From Candidatus Latescibacterota bacterium (lineage in GTDB: Bacteria; JAAXHH01; JABIQT01): 27,445 bases of DNA. Shown here one piece after another: positions 23,288-27,445 of this stretch. The stretch lies in NCBI GenBank assembly GCA_018667995.1, contig JABIQT010000179.1, forward strand, positions 1 to 27,445, written 5' to 3'. The position numbers and the translations under genes are program-made. The first letter of the stretch is position 1. Each line of letters starts with the position of its first letter. Under the pieces are notes generated by a model. The model did no database searches. It saw only the letters and a program-made list of their open reading frames with translations, and was not told the origin of the DNA.

Positions 23288-24790
23288 TCAGCAATTGACT
23301 ACGATGGGGAATTCCAGATTCTCTATATCTTCATCAATGGGAAAAAAGGGCCGCAGACGTCGCTCGTACGGCAGACGTCGGACGTCCGCTGGCGTTGGCC
23401 CTGGCGTGTCCACGAGGAAGGATGCCTTCGCGGATTCACGATATGCATGTCGGTAATTCATAGGATTCTTCACACCAATAAATTTGGCCAACCGCATATC
23501 AAGTCCCACGGAAGCATATTGCTCGTCGGCCCAATCGTATGTGGGGCGGGACATAATGAGCACGTAGGTTTGGCTAATTCGCAGTACAGCGGAGGTCCCC
23601 ATCATACCGTCGGTTCCACCGTATATCCCTCCGGTATATCGGAAACGCCCGTCTGTGATGCGCTCGACTACTCCCGATACCTGAATAGGTTTCCCCCATC
23701 TAGGCTCAACATGGTAGCCAAGTTCCAATGATACCGCAGCCCCGACGTCAGCATCAGCACACTTTTTTGCGGCGGCGGGATCAACGACCATAATATGTGT
23801 ACGTCCGGCCACTCCTAGTTTCAGCAACTCGGCCAGCAGAGCTACACTATCGCCCGGTGCTCCGCCACCAGCGCAGTCGGCTGTATCCACGAGAAGCACC
23901 GGACCGCCGTCCATGCTTTCTCCTTTCCGGACTGCTTCCGCTACTTCGAATATCTCAGGGACGAATCCTTGACGTCTGTCCCACATTTCCCGCGCCAATA
24001 CTCCTGCAAGATCGGAAGCCAGCTGGATGTCACCGTCGGTGATGACCACTGTGGAGGATCCCAACTCTGGTTGATCGTTGTTGGGATGTACGGCGCAGCA
24101 GGAGGTGGAGAGGACCGCTGGATCCTGCTCGTAGGCTCTGGCACGCGCTGTTAAATGAGCCATCGGGCCATCACCGAACGTCATTCCATTGCAACCTGCC
24201 GCGACAAGTGGAACGGGGCACATAGCCATGACAGGTCTGACTTTTCCGAGGACCGTGGCAATCAGCAAAGAGGCACCCCGTTCCCCCGTTGAATATGTGT
24301 CATCGTGAGGATAGTGGGTATAGGCAACCAGTCCTGTCGCGGCCGAAACCATTTTGGGTGTAATCCAGGCGTGCAGATCGAGTGTGGCGACGATGGGTAC
24401 ACGGGGTCCTACGATCTCTCTTACGGCCTCCAGCAGGTCGCCCTCAGGATCGCCTTCGGAAACCACAGTCATGGATCCATGTAGGCAGAGAATAACACCA
24501 TCGACCGGCATCGCTTCGCGCATCGGCGCCAGAATAGATTTCCTCAGGTAGGTGTAACAGGCCTTTGATAGAGAACCTGACGGGACACATGCGGCAGCCG
24601 TCAACGGTACTACCTCCGCGTCATTCTCCTTGCATATCGCCAGCACGCCAGCCACCTCCGTGTTCGTCGGGGCTAACAGGTGTAGGTCCTCGCGCTCGTA
24701 GATGTAGGAATTGTGGAAGAGATCCAGCTCCGTGTGTCTCGATACAAACTCGTTGCTTTCCTGAAACAGTGAGCCCACTGCGATACGCAT
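23288..24790 (-). CDS. M81 family metallopeptidase (MlrC-like)
   Basis: The protein is about 500 residues from the start chosen at 24790 (MRIAVGSLFQESNEF), the usual beginning of the family. A longer reading from 24841 would overlap the preceding gene by 41 nt. The Zn-binding motif DLHAWIT and the nearby THYPHDDTY match the active site of microcystinase C-type enzymes, which cleave the linear tetrapeptide of degraded microcystin. The family is far wider than microcystin users, and context suggests a different amide bond, perhaps of an amino-sugar or conjugate. It lies 10 nt after the 2-hydroxyacid dehydrogenase gene and 12 nt before the aminotransferase, and is clearly co-transcribed. Confidence 0.87.
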   Translation of the reverse strand: MRIAVGSLFQESNEFVSRHTELDLFHNSYIYEREDLHLLAPTNTEVAGVLAICKENDAEVVPLTAAACVPSGSLSKACYTYLRKSILAPMREAMPVDGVILCLHGSMTVVSEGDPEGDLLEAVREIVGPRVPIVATLDLHAWITPKMVSAATGLVAYTHYPHDDTYSTGERGASLLIATVLGKVRPVMAMCPVPLVAAGCNGMTFGDGPMAHLTARARAYEQDPAVLSTSCCAVHPNNDQPELGSSTVVITDGDIQLASDLAGVLAREMWDRRQGFVPEIFEVAEAVRKGESMDGGPVLLVDTADCAGGGAPGDSVALLAELLKLGVAGRTHIMVVDPAAAKKCADADVGAAVSLELGYHVEPRWGKPIQVSGVVERITDGRFRYTGGIYGGTDGMMGTSAVLRISQTYVLIMSRPTYDWADEQYASVGLDMRLAKFIGVKNPMNYRHAYRESAKASFLVDTPGPTPADVRRLPYERRLRPFFPIDEDIENLEFPIVVNC

Positions 24791-24800
24791 GAGATACCCG

Positions 24801-25772
24801 TTATTGGTCGATTCGGTATAAAGGGGGTTGATTCGCCGCAACGCGATCGACGTTTTCAGCTGCGCAGGCCGCGCGTCTTCGGGACGTTCCGTCTGTGCAG
24901 CCGGCTATATGCGGGGTGAACACCACGTTGGGCAATTGAAACACAGGGTGATCTGTATCAGGCGGCTCTTGACTGAATACGTCGATCCCCGCTCCTCCGA
25001 TATCGCCGTTGGTAAGCGCCTGAAAGAGCGCTCCCTCGTCGACCAGTGCTCCTCTCGCCACATTGATTAAGGAGGCGGTGGGTTTCATCAATCCAAGCAA
25101 CCTGGTATTTACAAGATGGCGGGTCTCTGCGTTTAAATGCAGATGGAGCGAAAGATAGTCGGATTCTGCAACGATCCTGTCCATATCATCGGGGGATCCG
25201 ATGAAGTCCGGTTGAATGCTATCCAAGACCTCCGGTTCGATCGGGCGCACGTCGGTGGCCAAAATACGCATGCCAAATGCTTTCGCCCTGATGGCGAGAG
25301 CTTGGCCGCTTGCCCCGAATCCCAGTATTCCCAGGGTCTGTTGTCCCACCTCAATCCCTATGGGTTCATACATAATACCCGAGTGAAGAGTCGTATAGCT
25401 CTCCCTGTATTTGTGGGCGAGCATGAGGATTAGCATCATCGCCGTCTCAGCCAGAGCGACGCTGCTGAACTGTCCTGGTGTATTGGCTACAGGTATCTCT
25501 TTCCTCTTTATATATTCCAGGTCAAAGTGATCGAAACCTGTACCCAGAATCTGCCATAGCCGCGTGTCGACCGCCGCGTCCATCATTTCACGGGTACCTA
25601 CGCTTCCGCCCTGATCAATGACGACATCGATCCCGGCAAACTGTGGTGCCAGGGGCTTTGTATCGTCATACACCGAGATATGGTGCCGGGCGCCAACGGA
25701 AGAGACCACGTCATCGCACCACGGAGAATAGATCTTCCCGAAGGGCAACAGTAAAACATGTAAACGAGACAT
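24801..25772 (-). CDS. D-isomer-specific 2-hydroxyacid dehydrogenase
   Basis: The 323-aa protein has the NAD-binding motif LGFGASGQ (150-157) and the full catalytic triad Arg240 (NVARGALVDEG), Glu269 (FSQEPP) and His288 (TPHIAGCT). It interconverts 2-oxo acids and D-2-hydroxy acids, such as glyoxylate/hydroxypyruvate type or phosphoglycerate type. Its position directly after a HpaI-type aldolase (1-nt gap) suggests it reduces a 2-oxo-acid or aldehyde-derived acid from the aldol split. There is no C-terminal ACT domain, so a serine-synthesis role is unlikely. Confidence 0.88.
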   Translation of the reverse strand: MSRLHVLLLPFGKIYSPWCDDVVSSVGARHHISVYDDTKPLAPQFAGIDVVIDQGGSVGTREMMDAAVDTRLWQILGTGFDHFDLEYIKRKEIPVANTPGQFSSVALAETAMMLILMLAHKYRESYTTLHSGIMYEPIGIEVGQQTLGILGFGASGQALAIRAKAFGMRILATDVRPIEPEVLDSIQPDFIGSPDDMDRIVAESDYLSLHLHLNAETRHLVNTRLLGLMKPTASLINVARGALVDEGALFQALTNGDIGGAGIDVFSQEPPDTDHPVFQLPNVVFTPHIAGCTDGTSRRRAACAAENVDRVAANQPPLYRIDQ

Positions 25773-25773
25773 A

Positions 25774-26556
25774 TTATTCCTTCAAGAATGAAAGGTCCTG
25801 CAGCGTTTTCTTGAATGCATCTCTGAGTGAGGATTCATCGCCGCTCACCAGGAGCAATCGGACTCCGTCAGCAATCTGTCGTTGCATGTTTTCGTGATCG
25901 TCTATCGGGCCCAAAAGCGGATGGCATGCCGGCTTACCTGTTTGGACGGCCGCATCCCGCACACGGCTCAGAGCCTTCAGGTAGGCCGGATCTTCAAACT
26001 GAAATGGAATCCCCAGAGAAATGCACAAATCCACCGGACCGACGATGCAACCGTCCACACCGTCCACCGCCATAATGCCCTCGATATTCTCAATGGATTC
26101 TCTGGTCTCGATGATCGGAAAATACAGGACCTGGTCATCAATCATATTCGTGTATTCGGCCTCGAACAACCCATATCCTGCCGCTCGATGTGGCCCCCAT
26201 CCTCGCGTTCCGCGCGGAGGGTAGCGGCACGCTGCGGCACCGATGGTAGCTTCCTCGGGAGTATTGATGAAGGGCACCACTATTCCGGCAGCGCCCATAT
26301 CCAGATACAGTTTTATGAGATCAGGATCATTTCTTGCCACGCGAACCAAGGCCGTCGTTGCCGTGCAACCTGCAGCCTGGAGCTGACTCTGTACGGTAAT
26401 AGGCGTTTGGGGCGCATGCTCTGTATCGATCAATATCCAATCAAATCCAGCCAGGCCTGCCAATTCCGCGATGGCCGGTGTGCCAAATCTCAGCTGTATG
26501 CCGATGGCGTGTTCGTTGGCGTCAAGAAGACGCTTAAGGCGGTTTTCCGGCATCAC
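25774..26556 (-). CDS. HpcH/HpaI-family class II aldolase
   Basis: A 260-aa TIM-barrel enzyme of the HpcH/HpaI type, which cleaves 2-oxo-4-hydroxy acids to pyruvate plus an aldehyde using a divalent metal. His47 (IDTEHAP) is the catalytic base, Arg72 holds the carboxylate, and Glu151 (FPIIETR) and Asp177 (VGPVDLCISLGI) bind the metal. Its start overlaps the stop of the PhyH-like gene by 4 bp (ATGA), showing translational coupling. Its product, a 2-oxo acid, fits the next gene, a D-2-hydroxyacid dehydrogenase. Substrate length cannot be told from sequence. Confidence 0.88.
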   Translation of the reverse strand: MMPENRLKRLLDANEHAIGIQLRFGTPAIAELAGLAGFDWILIDTEHAPQTPITVQSQLQAAGCTATTALVRVARNDPDLIKLYLDMGAAGIVVPFINTPEEATIGAAACRYPPRGTRGWGPHRAAGYGLFEAEYTNMIDDQVLYFPIIETRESIENIEGIMAVDGVDGCIVGPVDLCISLGIPFQFEDPAYLKALSRVRDAAVQTGKPACHPLLGPIDDHENMQRQIADGVRLLLVSGDESSLRDAFKKTLQDLSFLKE

Positions 26557-27356
26557 TGTTTCGCCGCTTCCGTGCTTGCGGAGAAATAGCCCAATTCACG
26601 CATCCGGTCAAGCCACTGTTGACGTTTGGCGCTGCCCACGCGGTTGGCTACCCAGTCAGGGTCGAATATGGGGTCTTCTGGGCGGCCGAACTGGGCCGAG
26701 GTATTGCCGCTATTCTCCGCTTGCTTTCGAGTGGCCTCGATCTCCTCTACGGTGCTGGGATTGTTATAGTATACACAAGTGCACATGGCACGGTCATCGG
26801 AACCACCATGACTGGCATGCCAGAGGCGGAGATCAAAAGCAACTACATCACCCGGACTGGATGCACAGACGTGTGCGGGTACATCCGTAACATCCAATGA
26901 GAGACTCGGGATGGTTGATTTTAGCTGATCGTGAAAGGGTTGTCGGTGCGAGCCTGGGATGACTCGCAGGGCACCGCTCTCTGCATCAACTGGTTCGAGG
27001 TAGAAAGCGAACTTGACGCCAAATTGGTGAATGCTACCGGTGTCGGGGTGCCACTTGGTGTCCCCAACATACCGATTTGCATCGGCGATAATTCCGATGA
27101 CATCGGACCCATATAGCTGCTCAGCCACACCGCATAGACGCGAATCCTCCAATAAAGACGAGAAGAGAGGGGTGGATGTACCTAACATGGGCGTCCAATG
27201 ACGTACGGTGCCATCGAATGGAGCATGGCTATATGCCGATGTCATTCGTCCATCGAATTCTCGTCGAAGCTTGACGAGCTCGTCCGGTTCAAATATCCGA
27301 TGCAATACGACAAAACCGAATGTCTCGAAATGCAAACATTCGTTCTCCGTCAACAT
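26553..27356 (-). CDS. Phytanoyl-CoA dioxygenase (PhyH)-like Fe(II)/2-oxoglutarate enzyme
   Basis: The start is placed at 27356 (MLTENECLHFETFGFVVL) because GAGG lies 6 nt upstream. A longer frame from 27374 adds six residues without a site. The iron triad is intact: His103 and Asp105 (KWHPDTG) and His180 (LWHASHGG), with the fold marker ALRVIPGSHR. PhyH-like enzymes hydroxylate a substrate using 2-oxoglutarate. Substrates are highly varied, from phytanoyl-CoA to amino acids and natural products. It is the first gene of the long unit, next to a promoter-like sequence, and overlaps the aldolase by 4 bp. Confidence 0.85.
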   Translation of the reverse strand: MLTENECLHFETFGFVVLHRIFEPDELVKLRREFDGRMTSAYSHAPFDGTVRHWTPMLGTSTPLFSSLLEDSRLCGVAEQLYGSDVIGIIADANRYVGDTKWHPDTGSIHQFGVKFAFYLEPVDAESGALRVIPGSHRQPFHDQLKSTIPSLSLDVTDVPAHVCASSPGDVVAFDLRLWHASHGGSDDRAMCTCVYYNNPSTVEEIEATRKQAENSGNTSAQFGRPEDPIFDPDWVANRVGSAKRQQWLDRMRELGYFSASTEAAKQ

Positions 27357-27411
27357 ATGGAACCTCGGAGTCATTTAATGGTGGTTTTTGGTGAGGATTC
27401 TTTACGGGCAT

Positions 27412-27439
27412 AATATAAAAGGTAGCGTGAAAAAGACAA
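27412..27439 (-). promoter_or_regulatory. Sigma-70-like promoter for the long catabolic unit
   Basis: On the minus strand TTGTCT (27434-27439), a 16-nt spacer and TATATT (27412-27417) lie about 55 nt upstream of the PhyH start. An alternative -10 TATTAT (27410-27415) gives an 18-nt spacer. There is no second strong promoter between 27,400 and 21,200. Confidence 0.45.
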
Positions 27440-27445
27440 CGGTTA

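Noticed and set aside
23288-24841. Longer start for the M81 gene.
   Set aside because: It would overlap the preceding gene by 41 nt, and the family's normal N-terminus begins at 24790.
25882-26589. 235-codon plus-strand frame.
   Set aside because: It is antisense to the HpaI-type aldolase, whose active-site residues are all present.

Overview
The window looks like a piece of a free-living, environmental, uncultured bacterium with roughly balanced base composition. The mix of families (GHL10-type hydrolase, GH172/DUF2961, SMP-30, many Rossmann 'epimerases', phytanoyl-CoA dioxygenase-like and M81/MlrC proteins, ADP-ribosylglycohydrolase-type domain) resembles what is seen in Poribacteria/Latescibacterota-like genomes. 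That placement is inferred from family content only. From about base 2,750 to the right end every recognised gene is on the minus strand. The only plus-strand genes are two at the left end and a transposase.

Left end (1-2753): the tail of an ADP-ribosylglycohydrolase-type protein, then an enolase-superfamily gene cut after about 120 codons by an IS110-family element. The element can be delimited from the sequence. It has 12-bp subterminal inverted repeats (1136-1147 and 2739-2750), a DEDD/Ser transposase, and about 470 nt of non-coding DNA after the transposase. That stretch ends in a nested 76-nt hairpin touching the right repeat, the layout expected of an IS1111-type element with a guide RNA. 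On the other side of the element lies a different gene (GH172/DUF2961, minus strand) whose 3' end is missing, so the flanks are not two halves of one gene.

Middle (3718-11465): a SbtB-like PII protein followed by an orphan family 5 solute-binding protein; purE followed by a uronate-dehydrogenase-like gene; an ABC-F ATPase overlapping a YpdA-like flavoprotein; and a compact unit of promoter, enoyl-CoA hydratase, unknown 105-aa protein and terminator.

Right (11610-27374): probable catabolic operons. Unit A (15806 to 11610) holds two Rossmann epimerase-like genes, a GHL10-type hydrolase and a D-threonine aldolase/DSD1-type PLP enzyme. Unit B (18938 to 16032) holds an SMP-30 lactonase, an amidohydrolase_2-type lactonase and a galactonate-dehydratase-type enolase with all catalytic residues, reading as lactone opening followed by sugar-acid dehydration. 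Unit C (27356 to 19437) holds a PhyH-like dioxygenase, HpaI-type aldolase, D-2-hydroxyacid dehydrogenase, M81/MlrC protein, class III aminotransferase, a second copy of the 237-aa epimerase, an SDR with an eroded active site and an NHL propeller. Together units B and C contain the enzyme classes of a non-phosphorylative uronate/aldonate route (dehydrogenase, lactonase, dehydratase, aldolase), with extra steps of unknown substrate.
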